This document shows, piece by piece, positions 34,321-48,235 of a stretch of DNA of 64,000 nt. The number at the start of each line of letters is the position of its first letter. Positions within the stretch are counted from its first letter, which is position 1. The position numbers and the translations under genes are program-made. The stretch comes from Paragonimus skrjabini miyazakii. Its lineage: Eukaryota; Platyhelminthes; Trematoda; Plagiorchiida; Troglotrematidae. The notes beneath the pieces were generated by a model. The model did no database searches and was not told the DNA's origin. It saw nothing but the letters and a program-made list of their open reading frames with translations. The DNA lies in the NCBI GenBank assembly GCA_014338405.1, contig JTDE01000728.1, forward strand, positions 127,830 to 191,829, read 5' to 3'.

Positions 34321-36224
34321 CTGAAACAGGTTTCAGCTGGCAGAAACTGTAAAAGTATACAACATATACAATGTACTATCCATAATAAAACAGCAGTCGA
34401 TGTACAGACGGACAAACGTCGGTACCAGCTTGGTCTATCCAAAACTGTTTCACAGCTTTGTGGCCTACATCATCAACAGCCGCTCAGTAATCTCTCACTC
34501 GAGTCACACGGATTGTCTGACTGTTTGAAACAGATAAGCTGCCAGCGCTTACAATGCTTAACAATGCTTGGTACTCAAATTATTAAAACGTTGGTGAAAT
34601 CTATATCCTACTGTGATGAAAACTGATGAGGTAATAAAGTGTTAAATGTAAATTACACATTTAATAACGAGTGTACCACATATACTAATAGGACTCCCTA
34701 TTATCACACATACTTCTTTAGACGACGATTCTAGCACAGACGCACATGCTTACGAATACATTATGTTGTCCACTGGTGTTATACAAAGGTGCTACTGACC
34801 TTCCTAAACCCTGGTATGAGATTTTCACAATGCCTCCGCACTCCAGACAATAACATCTTGATCGCCTGTGTGCATCGAGTCGGAAGTGCATGACGTTCTC
34901 GTATGATGGCCTGGTTATGTGTATTTCAAACAATGCAATAATTGTCACTTGGTTCTAACTGGATGGACAATTTGTCAGAGTTAGAGGCATGTAAGCACAC
35001 CATCCAAGGTAACGCATGAGCTGCGTTTTGAAGTCCGCTTCGTTCAGTGGATTTGTGCACACCATCAGTAAACGATAAACGGCGATTGAGCAGTGAATAA
35101 TTGCGCCCCGATTGTGTTAAATAACTTATCTGTTTGGTCACCAATCAAGCATGGCAGGTGTGGGCAACTCACACTGGTACTGATTTTAGCTGACCGGGTA
35201 TCAATTTCAATGAAAAATGGTTTACTGATCAGCCAGGTCAAAGAAAAGTATGCGATACTTTTCAGTATCCACAACGCAACTGGGTTCACATCCGACAAAG
35301 CTACTGATCTAGCATGGCGAATATGACACAAATCAACTACATGGAAACCACGAACCTGATAAAGGTGTCGACACTTCAATCAAATTGACGTCACCACCAG
35401 TATCGCATTAAATTACGTAGATTCGAGAAGAGATACACATATGAGTACAAGTATTTCACATATTCCCATATGTGCTTGTGCGTCCAATGGCTTCCAACTT
35501 AACGCCTCATTTTGAGGACTTCACTTCCGCTGGTTCAAGTAGCCCACGGATTATCCGATGGCAAAACATATCCGGGCAGTTAAATCCAACGCAGACATTC
35601 ATGCTCGAAGACAAGTTACTTACCACAACCAGGATACAATCACTGACCAGTCGAAGGTAGCTGAATATGCCGCAACAGAGGACACATGAATGAACTTCAC
35701 TATGTGATTTGTACGTTCGTGCAACCAAGTACTCAAATGGACCCTATTTCGGCTATCAGCGCGTTCAGTTTAAATTAAAGTGACATAGTCTCCATTCCGT
35801 TTCTGACTTGCTCATTCTCCAATGAGAAACATTTCACTGGCAAACTCTTTTGGTTCCCTTTGGTTTCAGCCGTGGCCTGCCGTACTGGTTGACAAAGAGG
35901 TGCCCTTCTACATCCATCAGTGGAACATCCAGTCCATCGCCCTGACCTCAGTCATAAACAAACAGTTCATATACATGCCCTACCAAGAGTTGTGTTATTG
36001 GCTTCATTTTTGTTAGCTTGCTACCTCCGATTGTTCGTTGCTAGCTGTGGACTTGAATTGGCGCAGTCAGCTTTTCATCAAGACGACAAGAAGACATACA
36101 TTGTGTGATGCAAGCATTTCGTTTATTCTCATTAGTCAATTAAATAAAACATTCGGCTATGTAGATTTAGAGCATGGCGACAAAACAAAGAAATGAACGA
36201 ACATCATACGGGTGCAATCAGGGT
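34321..36224. other. No assured gene
   Basis: Open frames at 35065-35379 (minus), 35093-35326 (plus) and 35822-36108 (plus) overlap and show no known domain. Composition is closer to that of the Penelope remnant that follows, of which part may be a worn extension. Confidence 0.25.
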
Positions 36225-36640
36225 TCACTGCCACGGTAACGAAATTGATTGCATCAACATCTTCTGCCAACTGACGGCCGGTGCATTACCTGTGATCGAC
36301 AGTGCCCCAGAGAATATCAACAACCTACTGTTATGATTGCGAAATAGAACTATGAACGAAGTGACGGGGTAAACAACGTGACCTATTGCAATTAAGTGTT
36401 TCGCGATCGAAAGCACCAGATTTCTGTCCGGGTGTTGGTTTTGCTGACCCGCGTTGAGTCATTGTCTGCACCAGCCACTTGTGGAAGTGCTTCTGTTGTC
36501 GTAAGTTCCGGTCCGTCCTGCTTTTGTGTGAGTCACCGCAATTACATCTGAACTGGTAGATAACACGAGAGACATAGTATTCCGAAAACAATTGGGGCAG
36601 TGGAGACTGATCCTGTGGGTGTAAAGCAACAAGCGCAATT
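36225..36640 (-). pseudogene. Penelope-like element fragment, GIY-YIG endonuclease region
   Basis: Minus-strand frame one reads VIYQFRCNCGDSHKSRTDRN and then HKWLVQTMTQRGSAKPTP. Frame two continues with SIAKHLIAIGHVV and LFRNHNSRLLIFSGALSI. This order (Cys-x-Cys-Gly, YIGRT-like motif, PKWL-like turn, SSIAKHL, NSRLL plus a helix) is that of the GIY-YIG endonuclease at the C-terminus of Penelope-like retroelements. The YIG of the motif is replaced by HKS and the frame shifts midway, so it is inactive. The reverse transcriptase part is not found here. Confidence 0.65.
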
Positions 36641-38855
36641 CCTTCGCGGGATATGTGTAATCAATGACAGATTTCAACGTTCGACTTACATCGGCAATAT
36701 TGTGGTCACCTGTTTAAGGAAAGGTGACAAGAACCTGCCTCTTTGGTGCTGACTGTGATTGGGGTGAGCAACTCATTCCTTACAACGTAATTCAATAAAT
36801 TTGACCTGATATCCATTCACAAGCAGTCGATTTGGACGTATCTTTGTCTTGCTTATCTCGTCCATACAGGTCAGAAGAACTAAATTGAGCAGCAATTGAT
36901 CTAGTTTATTCCGAATTTACCGACTCGATTTCGTTTCGCCTCACGCGACCGTCCATGGATAACGTTACAATGTCCGTAGCGTATAAGCATATTTTCGATT
37001 ACATTGGGCATGAATAATCCCCCAGGTTAGATTGTCCTATATGAAAGATTAGCGGGAAAATGGAATTGGGTAACCCAACCTCACTGAAGCAATTCAAACA
37101 GATCAGCATAGCTGAAGGCGATAGTGGCCGTTCAACGACATGTGTAATAGAATGACACCGACTCGGAATATTTTTCAGCTTCCTAAATGATACAGCACTT
37201 TAGCTCTTTGAGAAGTAGAAACCTCTTCATCGGTCGATTCAGTTATTCCCACGTTTTAGTTGTGCTGTTGTAACTTATTTTCTGTCACATTCGTGTTTCA
37301 ATGGCTGACTCAAGGTTTTAAAATTTATCCAAACGTTCAACACAGCGACAGGTTGTGAAACCACTAATTGCTCATAAGATAATCTTGTTGGAATGTATTC
37401 CGTTATTCGACAACAAGGATTCTTCATCTGGTTTACAGAAGGAATGATCTTTACAGGTTGGTTGTGAATTCGTCACTGGCATGATTTACCTGCCTCCAAC
37501 CGTTCTGGTGAAATACAGTTTCACACTGACTTCAGCGTGAAATTCTGAAGCTTGTAACTCTGCATGATCTCCAACCACGAACTGACCATTCGTGCTGGAG
37601 TTCCAGCGATTGGGATAGAGTGGTATTCATTTAATTGGTAACTATTTCGTTACGAATCAGACTCCGACACACAGGCAACTATCCCATGAGGGTTGATAGC
37701 CCTAAGTTGGACGGGACAATCCGAGATCACTTTTTTCTACTTATCACTTATTTACTGAGGATTCCTTAAGTAGTAGGTGAATTCCAAATCAAATTGTTCA
37801 ACTATATCAGACGTTGATTAGAACGCTTAAAATGCCACAAGCACATTTGGTGTAGAAAAGCCATAACTCTAGTCATAATACCTTAATTAAAAACACCTAA
37901 TCGTCTAACTCACTTTTTAAAAATTGGCTGTGCGGCCGTTGAAATGAATCTGTTTCCATCAATTGCTGACTGATCTGGATGACTGCACTGGATGAAACGA
38001 GAAAGCTATACAAGACCGTTTATCTTTGAAACACCTTTCACCTCCCCGACACTATAAGTACGCACTTCGCCTAAGTTCAGAGAAGTGAAGACCATAGCGA
38101 CAGATTGGGTGCATGTCAATACGTTTGTACTGAAGAAGGAAAATCAGTGTTCAAACAGTTTCTCTAGGTAGACCTCGAAGTAAATTGTATGACATGGTGC
38201 ATTACCGTAAGAAAAAAGATGAACGGATATTACATGTGTTATTCAGACATAGAAACACATTCTTACGGAAAGGCACATTTGATGAGTGCGCGGGTGCGTG
38301 TGGACGTCTGTGAGAGAATTTGTAAGCCTATATTGAACAACACGTGGTCCGTTGAACATCCATAGCTGCACAATTCATAAACAGATCAAACTTCGGTATC
38401 GCTGTTGTCCATAGGTATGTTCTATTTACGTAGCTAATTGGTTTGCTGTCACCAGGGATATTCTGCGCAAATTTTCAACAACAAAACTGTCTCCGTTTGC
38501 TTTACTTTTCACAGCAATTTTTAATCAACGAAACACCAATTTTAAGGTTACCAAAGATGTTATAACGTATGCACATTCCCCAGACGTTACACAATCCACC
38601 TAGTTTCGTCTTGTTAATAAGCAGCAGCGACGCTGACCTGGTAATGCTTGCTAACTCAAGTTCATTGGACTCACAGTTTACTTTTGCCAACTAGTTCAGT
38701 CCTGAATTTTTCTGTCTAACCCGTCGTTATTCGGAACTAGGAGACAACTGGACCTTAGAAAATGGTGAATATAAACTCTCTGTTTTTGATCAACGGTGTC
38801 GTAACTATGTATATATCTTCAGTTTTACTGAAATTGTCAGCACCGATGTAGTTCA
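36641..38855. other. No gene recognised
   Basis: Short frames only. Sequence around 37.4-37.7 kb is less AT-rich and may be element-derived, but no domain can be read. Confidence 0.3.
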
Positions 38856-39179
38856 GTGGTTTATACTTGTGTTGTGCAATGGGCAACTTCGTTTGTGAAC
38901 TCAGGGGCAAATCTCAACGCCAGGAAGACAATGGATCATAACCGACTATTGGAATGGTGTGTACGCACTACGGGGGACGTGCCACTTGATGGAAAAATAA
39001 TGCACGGTTTCCCAATTTGTGTGAATAGACGTCGGCCGTGCAAATTAGTGTACGCGTTCGTGAGTCTATGTTTTAGTATAGCCTGTATGGTTCTTCATGC
39101 AGTAAACAACTTCGAACATCAAGCGTATTTTGTTCTCACAATAGTTGATGCAGTGACGAAGGCAGCCGTTCGAAGATGA
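38856..39179 (+). pseudogene. Possible retropepsin-like fragment
   Basis: An open frame of 107 codons contains SFVNSGANLNARKTMDHNRL and later VPLDGKIMHGFPICVNRRR. The spacing resembles a retroviral-type protease (a D-S/T-G-A triad followed about 30 residues later by a Gly-rich flap and an RR strand), with the catalytic Asp changed to Asn. The match is loose and could be chance. Confidence 0.25.
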
Positions 39180-42100
39180 AAATGTCCGGGCTATTTTGCA
39201 GGACTTCAAAGACGTGGCCCAACTGGTCGCAGTGTTTTCAGTTGAAGTTGAGAGTGAAAAGAACGCTCAATTTACGGGAGTTAACGCTCTATTTCTCAAG
39301 TACCACTGACGTGTTCGGCTTACTACCTGACGATCGGAAGAAAGTGAATGAGGATCACGCCATAAATTGAGGAGGAGTTATGTAAATACTGGTCAGCTTT
39401 GAAAACAGTGTTGAGAGACACCATGCGGTTACTTGAAAACCACACTATTATCCATGATGTCAATGGAACACTCAAACGTAGTAACGTAGTAGTGTCCTAA
39501 ACGTCACATCGACTTATCCTATCCTATCCATCTGTCAATTTGCATGTGTCTGTTCTCTGCCCTCCGCACGCTAGTTTATTCATTTCCATGAGAGCACTCA
39601 TTCCGACTATCTAATGGGTAAAGAGTGGTGTCTACAAACTTGTTCGCAACAAACTGACTAATAAATTCAGATTTCAAATTGTATACACTTTTAATCCGAT
39701 GAAGATTTTCTACACTAACAGGAACATTAAAAGGAAATGTGATCTCGATCTTTCATTTTCCGGCTATTACTATTAGATAGTGGCAATATAGTTAGGTCGG
39801 CAAACCGTGAACGTTAAGTAAAGAGATGGTAAGTCTTTCGCAATCTACTGGTTATCATGTGAACAGTTCAGGTAATCAAGTTTCTCCCCTTAAGCCTTAC
39901 TGGCCGGTGATGCGCTCGTATTTACAGGAAAATTGCTAACCGATAATTCATACGCACGACGCTTTACAAGTAAGCATCTAGTCATACAGTCACTGAAGCC
40001 TGAGGTACATATGGTAAGTTAAAAAGTTACTCAGTACAAGTACCATTTGAAGACAATATTGCTCCATTCTTGCTACTGAGTAGACTGGATTGGGTAATAT
40101 GCAAAACCTAAACCAAACTGGTATATATCTGTAATCCAGCAGTTCCGTGACATAGACAAACAGGTATTTCAGGTCACATCCTCATAAATTTATAATTCTT
40201 CCTTGTTTTTTGAATCATTCTACATCTGTCGATCGTCGAAGGAGCATCCTAGAATAGGCCCGGGAACACCACCAATGTTTATTGAGTGTATAGTAAAGCC
40301 TTGATGGTTAACAAAGCAATCACCCATTATGTACCTCTGCGTCGGCGTCAAGCCTATACACATCTCGCAGACTGGGCCGGGCATCATGCGCCAACCAATC
40401 CGTTCAGGGTCGTTTGAATAAAGGCTTGGTAACGTTAAGTATTTTGACATTTGGAGGCTTGACCTAACAGCATGATTTTTAAACAGCTGTTTAGTTTTCC
40501 AGACTAGAAATCGACCGAACTGACGGTCGCTCTCTACAGTTCAACCAGTCGATCAGTGTGAATTAACGGTAGACTTAAGCCATCATAAACTGAACGACCG
40601 TTTAACCAAATTGACATTCAGGCATCTGGATGATGAATTTTCTGTCCTGTAAAAATAAGCCAGCGTTAAAATGTTGTACGGAAAACACCTGTTCATATAT
40701 GTGGGTTTAGCTTTAATACTCAAAATTTCTTACACCCCTGCATGAACTTTCGACTTTAATTTAAAGCGCAAACAAGGAAAATAATCCTAGTTACCCATTT
40801 ATCTATTCTCCTGATTTCTAATCATATATTCGAAACTGTGACAACTGTGTATTTCGTGGAAAGCCATCTACTGCCCGCCGAGTAGAATGAGTTTGGGTAA
40901 AAGCCGTCACTGTGCATTTCAATGGTCAGTCAACAATAACCGTAGCAGTCAGATCAAGTGTAAAGTCACATTGAGTAACAATCTATTATTTTTACTTTCA
41001 TCGTCCCATGAAGTGACCCGCGATCAAATCAATAGTTTTTGTGTGTTGAGCATACAGTATATAGAGTTAGCCGAGTGTTCAGTATCCAGCGATTAAGTTA
41101 GCTTAGAACCAGATACTCTACGTTACTGTTGGCATTTATTCAAATTTAATATCGTGAAAGAAGACAATGACCAGTCACTAGGGAAATGATTTTGCCAGCT
41201 TTGGAATGAAAACATGTAAGCTGCCACTTAGAGCTTTGTACCAGTTGCAGTCGTCGTAACACTTTCTATTCGAATCACAATTTATCATCCTACACACATC
41301 AAAAGATAACAAGTTGAAGCTGTACTTTTGAAAACACAGTGATACTATTGTATTAAGAGGTAACCTTCGAAGACTGAACTCCAATCTCTTTATGTATGGA
41401 CCTGAAATTCTTGGTTTCATTACTATTGTAACGAAGATGAATGAGTGGTCAAACTGAGGCAAATATTTAGGCATTAAAGTAATGAGGAGAAGACAAGGAG
41501 TAACAATGCGGTGCTCTCCAAAAAGAACTGACGTTTTCTATACATGCACTTGCTAGTGACAACCTGTAACGTCTGGGGATTATTGATACATGCAGATGGG
41601 TGTGCGTTTTTAAAGTGATTTTGTAACAGATAAACTTGTGTTAATTATCTGAATAAACAATCCTTGTGTCACCCATGTTTTTAGCACATAACTTTGGTTG
41701 CCTTACGGTGTTATAATCACAAAAGATGCTTGGTCCTGGAAGTTGTCTTTAACAAGAAATCCTTTACAAGTTATTAGAAACCATAGAACAACGAAAGCGG
41801 ACAGTAATTTGCATGACTGATTTGTAACCGCATACATTAGAGAGTAGTGCATCGTCATTTGTCCAGGTGACACATCCCACATACTGTATATTCACGTTTC
41901 TAATACTCGCTTTCGGTCTCCCATCTTCCTAGCGTTGAGACCTGTCATTTAGTTTTCGAGTGTATAAGTCGTGCTATGCTACTAACAAACGAAGGTGCTT
42001 GTTCCAAAACGATAAGATACAATTTTTAGATCCTTACTCTTTTTATGTTCATATCAGTGAAACTTGGGAAATGAAGGGACGTGCGTGAGTCTTCTTATGG

Positions 42101-44439
42101 GAGAGCTAAGTTATTGCGACTGTCTTAACTGGAAGGCAAGAAGGACTGGGCTGAAGTAACCCACAGACAGCACTGGAATATCCTGTCAATGTAAACCTTA
42201 AATACTTTACCGAGTGGTCGCTATGGATGATGCGAAACATTTCACACTAGTTGACAGCTTTTATCCAACATGCTTTCAAGTATGAGGGCGGATAGCTGTA
42301 CTGAAAGTAGCAACGCAAGACGTGTCAAAGAAAATGATTAGTTACCGACACCTTGAACTCATTACTGTTAGTGATTCACGCTGCACTCTAGAGAACCTCT
42401 GTTAGCGACGTACACCTCAGCATTCAAGAACATCGGGCCTCGCAGACTGGCGCGATAAGTGTGATAGTATCCAGACGCATACCTAAGGACTAGTACTGGT
42501 CGTGTACGCTAACGTCAAGCTAATTTCCTGAGGCAGAGTGCAGGAGATATAGTATTATCAGCACGGTCCACTGTGAATTTCTACAAATAAAGTCTTATAG
42601 ATAGTGAACGTGCTGTACTACACAATAAGCACAAGACACGATTTGCATGTAAGATTGGCGTACAGTTCTCAATAAGACACTCCGCGAACCCTTAAATGAT
42701 TTTTGCATGACCTGCCTGAAAATCAAACATAGAAGCAAATAAATCACGGATTTATTATCCCCCTATTTTGGTGCATTTTCATTTTTCCAAGGGGATGGAA
42801 ATCACTCCTCAACATGAAATTAAATAACCGTATTGAGTAATTTTGATAGTTCTTAATACCCGTCTATTTAAGAAGTATCCTACAATGTCCTTTTTGTGCC
42901 TGGTGGCCTTCAATAGACTCACATTTGGAGATTCCATTGAAATACACCTATGCATTGCATAGATGTGGATCTCACATTTCACGGACGTGAATAAATAACT
43001 ACCATTCGATCAAAGGCAGCCATGTTCTAATCACCTAAATGACCATGAGGACACAAAACTGTATAAAATAAACAACTTGTCGACGGATGTTTACCGATAA
43101 TGTCGGAATAAAATGTCAGGTATATTGGAGAAGATATACAAAACTGTTGTGGACTTGTTGTGTTGCGCATAAACTGAAGTACGAACAGTTCGCACACTGA
43201 AAACTTGTACACAATACTTACTCCTGTAGTTGCGTAAACGGTTTCATGAGTGGTCAGCAAACAGTTATTGATGCGGGCATTCCTGTTATAAATGTGGAAT
43301 GTGGATAGTCTGGAACCATATATTCGCTGATAATGGTTTCACTCATGTTGTGTCACAAAAGTTATTGTCTAAAAGATAACAGTACTAAGAGTGATAGTAT
43401 TGGTAGTAATGTTATCGAAACTTAGCACCTGATTAAAGGACAGTTTGTGGTGAACATCCCTCATCCTCCTTCTTAAATGTGAAATGGGTTAGCAAGGAAA
43501 TAATATCCTGAGATTGTAGTTCATGCAATTCGTCACATTTAGTAGCTGCTTCATGAGAATATGGGAACGGTGGATCGAACACAATAGCCCCTTTCTCAAC
43601 CAAAAAACAACTTACGGGGATTACCGCAGTCTTTCTTCCGTGGTGATGTTCCTTCTTATTTGAGGGAATTTAGGTCGTACGGTACCAATTGGAACAAGTG
43701 AAACAAATTTGTTACCAAAAAATCATCCAGTTTTTAGTAACAATGAAATCTCCTGAAGAATGTTTTGTCCGCTTAACATACCATGGATCCCCTACATGGA
43801 ATTATACTATCAAGTACGATTCTTCGGCAGAATGTTGCGACAATTGCTCAACCGTCATATATTGTTGGGTGATTAAGCACCCAAGTAAACAACTGCGAAA
43901 TTTGAAAACGTTTATGAATAATTGATTGGAAACATACAAGTTAATCGGTCGATCAGTATTTGTGGCACTCTAAAAGCATGGTTACATCCGAGCTAAAATA
44001 TGGTTAGACCAAAACAGGATTCAACAGAGGCTGGATCAAATCTATGAAATTGCCTCCCGCAGAACAGCAGTGAGATTGACATCGGTCGCTAAGTCGGCAT
44101 AATGTTAGAATTTACCATTTTAGTTATTACGATGTATCTTTATTTGAACACCGGCTGACAAGAACCGTCTTTTCCTTTCAGTCAAGGTTTACGTTGTAAA
44201 TGAATTGATAAAATTTTCCAAAGCCTTATTCATACTACAGGATATCGTTATTGAGGAGTGGCGATTGGCTGCCGGATTTTGCCATGGTGTGAGTTTCACA
44301 AACTCAGGCCTGCAAACAAATGCCATTGCATAACCATACAACATATTACCTGGACTAACAAAGTAGTATATTGAAAAACCGGCAGGCAATAAGGGACTAG
44401 GTTGATATAAACTAAAAATCCCTCAAAACTGATTGCAAT
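39180..44439. other. Long stretch without an assured gene
   Basis: AT-rich DNA with no repeat family recognised. The minus frame 40220-40450 (containing PGPVCEMCIGLTPTQRYIMG, then Gly-rich sequence ending at a stop) has unusual, Gly/Cys-rich and less AT-biased content and is the best of several weak frames, but it lacks a clear acceptor. Confidence 0.3.
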
Positions 44440-44500
44440 TTTCGAGTTCACATAGACTTTCTAGTCAACGACAGCTGTAATCAGTTGTGAATGGTGCTCA
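44440..44500 (+). mobile_element. SINE 3' body fragment, diverged
   Basis: acgacagctgtaatcagttg, then tgaatggtgctcaac matches the family segment gcgacagctgcgatcaattg, then tgggtgatgttcaat at most positions. Confidence 0.45.
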
Positions 44501-45027
44501 ACTTACATCCATCAGATCCCTTACTGCTCATGTAACATGCGAACCAGTCGGATACACTGATTCTCAGTTGCCCACATGGACCAAATTTAGGGCTACGTGG
44601 AGACACTGAAGAACAGCGTTCTTACGAAGTAGGGGTTCCAGCAACAGTCCTGTAAAAAGAAAACATCACAAACACGCAGGAGCCAAATACTCAGTAAGCC
44701 ATGTACATGACTTACATAAATACAAACTAGAACGGCGTCAACAACACAGCAGCACGCTCTGTTTCGCAGTTCAAATTCAACTTATTTAAGCTTGCTGGTT
44801 TCGAATGCACGTTACACTTACCAGTGCTCAAAATATCGCTCAAGAATATAATCACCTCTGTAAGTTCAACTAGTAGGAAAGTTCTGGTCGTGGAATTAAC
44901 AATGGGAATTAACAGGTCATTTACTGCTTCTCCCTTCGAGACGACCGGGAAAACTGAGTATCACTCACAAGCGGTTGTGGTTGAGCATTTACGTATAATG
45001 ACATGGTCGTGCCTACTGTAAAAACCG

Positions 45028-45095
45028 AGGTGCATAGATTAACGCGGCTGCCTCATGAAAGTGTTGCCGGAGTTTTGGTCTTCACCGTGACAGCA
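45028..45095 (+). mobile_element. SINE tRNA-like head fragment, diverged
   Basis: aacgcggctgcctcatgaaa matches the inter-box segment aacacggttgcctcatgaac of the SINE head, followed by a worn B box (ggagttttggtc). Confidence 0.4.
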
Positions 45096-46639
45096 GTATG
45101 CAATAGACGTTTACCTTGAAAAATATTCAAAGATCAAGTAGGTTAAGTTCCAAAACCCGTCGCACGTTTTCACCCGGGACTGAAGCGAACCCATTTTAAC
45201 TCTGAACACCGTTCTACGTATGGTTTTGAAACATTTGTATTTTACAGCCAATAAGTAACAAAGGCAATTTTCGAATCTCGGTGGATTGTTTCTTGAACTT
45301 GAGAGTTCGTGGCTTAAGATAACTGTACAATAAATGCACAAGGAATTATGATGGAAGCCTTCACCGGGCAAGCGGTGAGGACGCTGTGATCTTGAACAGT
45401 GAAACTCATAATAATACGGAGTTCAAAGTGACTACAGAGTTGGTGATATATATATGCTTTTACAGGTAAGTAACCGCGTAAAAAATCGTTAAGTGATAAA
45501 ACGAGACAGGAATGAAAATGCTAAGTCCCTCGATAAGAGGCCCAAATGAAAGAGTATGGAAGGTGGCTCGTCTCGAAGCAGCAAGAAGAACAATATGCAT
45601 TGGCGCAATGAGCACTGTACCATATGAGTTTTTGCTTACCAATCAATATAGTCGGATGTTATCAAGCGTAAATTGATAAGGTCATATTCGATGTTCCGCA
45701 AGTGGATAGAAGAAAGCCATGGATCTTACAATGGGTTTAGGCCTTCTTCCTGATTACCACGAACGTACAATCTCAGATTAATCGTTGTCAAATGAATAAG
45801 AAAACACATAGTGCAAACTTCTCGCAATTCTAGTACAACTTGTTCTTCTCAATGTATTCCAGTCCCTAAAGATTTAGGTGATATAAATATCTTTGAAAGT
45901 ATCAGGTGATTGTGCGCAATGTTCGGTAAGTTCCTAAAACTTATGTTAAATTAAAACTTACTTTGAAAATGTGTTAGTAAACGTCTGATGTGATTCATAG
46001 GTAAACATATGGTTGGCGGCACCCAAAACGGATTAGCCTATCACATTAACCGAAGCCAAAGGACGCCCGCGCTTTAGATCATCACCTCAAGTTGCTTGCG
46101 CTGCACCACTTGTGGTTCCACTCACACACCACGTATCCGGTGTAAACCCAAAGGAATAAGACCAGTAGGTGTGTGAGTGAGGCCTTTGTGTTCAACCGGT
46201 CAATGCTGGTTAGCCAATTAAATGGCTAGCACGACAAGGAAACCCTTATCTCTCAGAAAATAAACAGTGACAGTGACTGCAATGACAAGATCTATACTAA
46301 AAAGAAAGATATGTAAAATGTAATACAAGAAGCATTTAAGTATACGAATGCATGTTAGCGCAGTCCAGAGAGAATATAGTTGAAAAACAAAACTCAAAGT
46401 TGAACTAGGAAAAGATCAGACAGACGATTCATCATTCAATACATCAACAACAAAGCTCAAAAAATGAGTAGATGGAAGATCACAAATACCCCAGTTTCTG
46501 ACAAGAGGAGCGGATTAGTTGCCAAACGATCATGGTCCTGGTCGGTGCAATCATTTTCAAAAATAGAATGGATATGCTGATATGACATATCTGAGCCTAA
46601 CGTACTCATTGTCTCTTCGAACTATGAGTGCGTTGGTGA
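45096..46639. other. No assured gene; one short inverted repeat
   Basis: A plus frame ending at the ideal donor TACAG/gtaagt at 45465 (47 codons) is exon-like but isolated. Inverted 12-base arms cactcacacacc (46119-46130) and ggtgtgtgagtg (46168-46179) could form a hairpin with a 37-base loop in a GC-richer block of unknown origin. Confidence 0.3.
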
Positions 46640-47885
46640 CCAACTAATCCCAAACGGCCAGCGCATTCGCAGCCGCATACATCGCGACGCCATATAATCA
46701 TGTCACCACGGCCTATGGCACCGATGGTTACTTTGCGTACCGTGCGCTTTCGTTCTCGGCCGCGCAATAACTACTTGTTGAACCCGTGGACGCCAGTCCG
46801 AATCGTATTCCCTCAAGCAATCCGGTTCAACGCTACGTCTTCCCAACATCTAAAATCAATTTTACAACGTGAAAGACTTACCTGCACAGCATCCTGGTAT
46901 CTCCGCTTTTGACTACCAGGGTTCCGCTTACCTGATCTCAGTTGTCCATACAGCACCTGCTTCGGACTATAGACATCGCCCATCCGACGGACGTGACCCA
47001 GCCAACGAAGCTGATTCAACATCAGCAAGGCTTCCATCCCGTTCATGTGCGCTGGCCGCAGTAGCTCGGAATCATGTTCGACCACCGGATACCCAAGATG
47101 CGTCTTAGACATTGCAAATGAAAGTGGTTCGGATATTGCACGTTCCGTTGATATAATGTCCACGTTTCACTGCCGTACAGAAGTATAGACAGCACCGTTG
47201 AGCGGTAAACGAACAGCTTAGTGTTCGGCTTTAGACTGTGATTCTTCCACACACCTCTTTCAAGACGTCCGACAACAGCACTAGCCTTCGCCATACGAGC
47301 TCTCAACTCGCGGTCAGCGGACAGATCGGTGGACAGATTGTTGCCCAAGTAGCAGAAATCTGTGCAGCTGTCGACAATATCTCCATTAACACGAATTTGA
47401 GGTGAAGGTGCACAGACAACACCTCCGCCCGGAGAAGGCTGAAAGAAAGAAAATATATTACCTGTGTTGATACCCAGTGCAAACTCAGGTGCCGCGGTCG
47501 CGAAAGCCGTAGCCAATCGCTGCAGATCGTCCTCGCTATGTGCGAATAGCGCGCTGTCATCTGCGAACAAAAGCATGCGCATCATTGAGGTATGTAACCG
47601 GGTTGGGGCGCCGAAACGTCTAATATTCAGTAGGCGCCCATCCGTCCGGTACTCAGCCTCAATACCGTCCTCCCCGGGGTCCTGGAAAGCAACTGTTAGC
47701 ATGGCAGTCAAATATAAACTAAATAGGGCTGGGGTCAAGACACAACCTTGCTTCACGCCAGTGACAATGTCAAACTCATCAGAGGTAGATCCACACGATT
47801 GCACCTTCGCCCTCATGCCCAAATGCAACAATATAATCAAATTGACGAACTTACCTGGACATACATAGGTTAGCAACCTAAACAA
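46640..47885 (-). mobile_element. 5'-truncated LINE (non-LTR retrotransposon) with reverse transcriptase palm and C-terminus
   Basis: The minus frame 47043-47885 starts inside the reverse transcriptase with KFVNLIILLHLGMRAKV and has GVKQGCVLTPALFSLYL, the catalytic motif MLLFADDSALFAHSEDDLQ, YLGNNLSTD, RSTVLSILLYGSETWTLY and CLRRILGIRW. It then shifts frame to 46813-47163 with LRWLGHVRRMGDVYSPKQ, LYGQLRSGKR and a Cys/Trp-containing tail. This is the standard order of a LINE C-terminus. The endonuclease and the fingers are missing at the 5' end, as expected of a copy that stopped early during insertion. FADD is intact, but the truncation and one frameshift make it inactive. The clade cannot be fixed by eye. 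It is clearly GC-richer than its surroundings, which suggests a younger insertion than the other two LINE scraps. Confidence 0.9.
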
Positions 47886-48235
47886 TGGCTGACGTATTAT
47901 ATTTTCAGAATGAAATCAGTTGCGGATATTGTTGTTGATCATCTAATCGAGGGTTTATAATATCCTACTAGAGCAAGATCCGTGATGAAACTTGCCTTCT
48001 GGTGAAAATCAGTTCTAACGTCAGCAAAACTTCCCACTCCAATTAAGTATGAATAGACACACACGGAGTAGCCGTTTGTAAATCGTCTATTAAATGGTCT
48101 ACCGTATAGCAGAACCTTCCCATTTTGTTCTTTCCGTGACTCAAGCAAGCATGCAGTTCCCCAATCGTAAATTAATCAGTTTGTAAAGGTTATCACATAA
48201 ATATATTTAGATGAGACCCAACTGTGAAAAGTCAG
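47886..48235. other. No gene recognised
   Basis: Flank of the LINE; nothing is seen apart from a chance-like 69-codon minus frame. Confidence 0.3.

Noticed and set aside
44825..44859. 35-base micro-exon between a decent acceptor and gtaagt
   Set aside because: Its length is not a multiple of three, no flanking micro-exons are seen, and the opposite strand has a donor at the same place.
47464..47868. 134-codon plus-strand frame
   Set aside because: Antisense of the LINE reverse transcriptase; length comes from GC-rich codons on the real strand.
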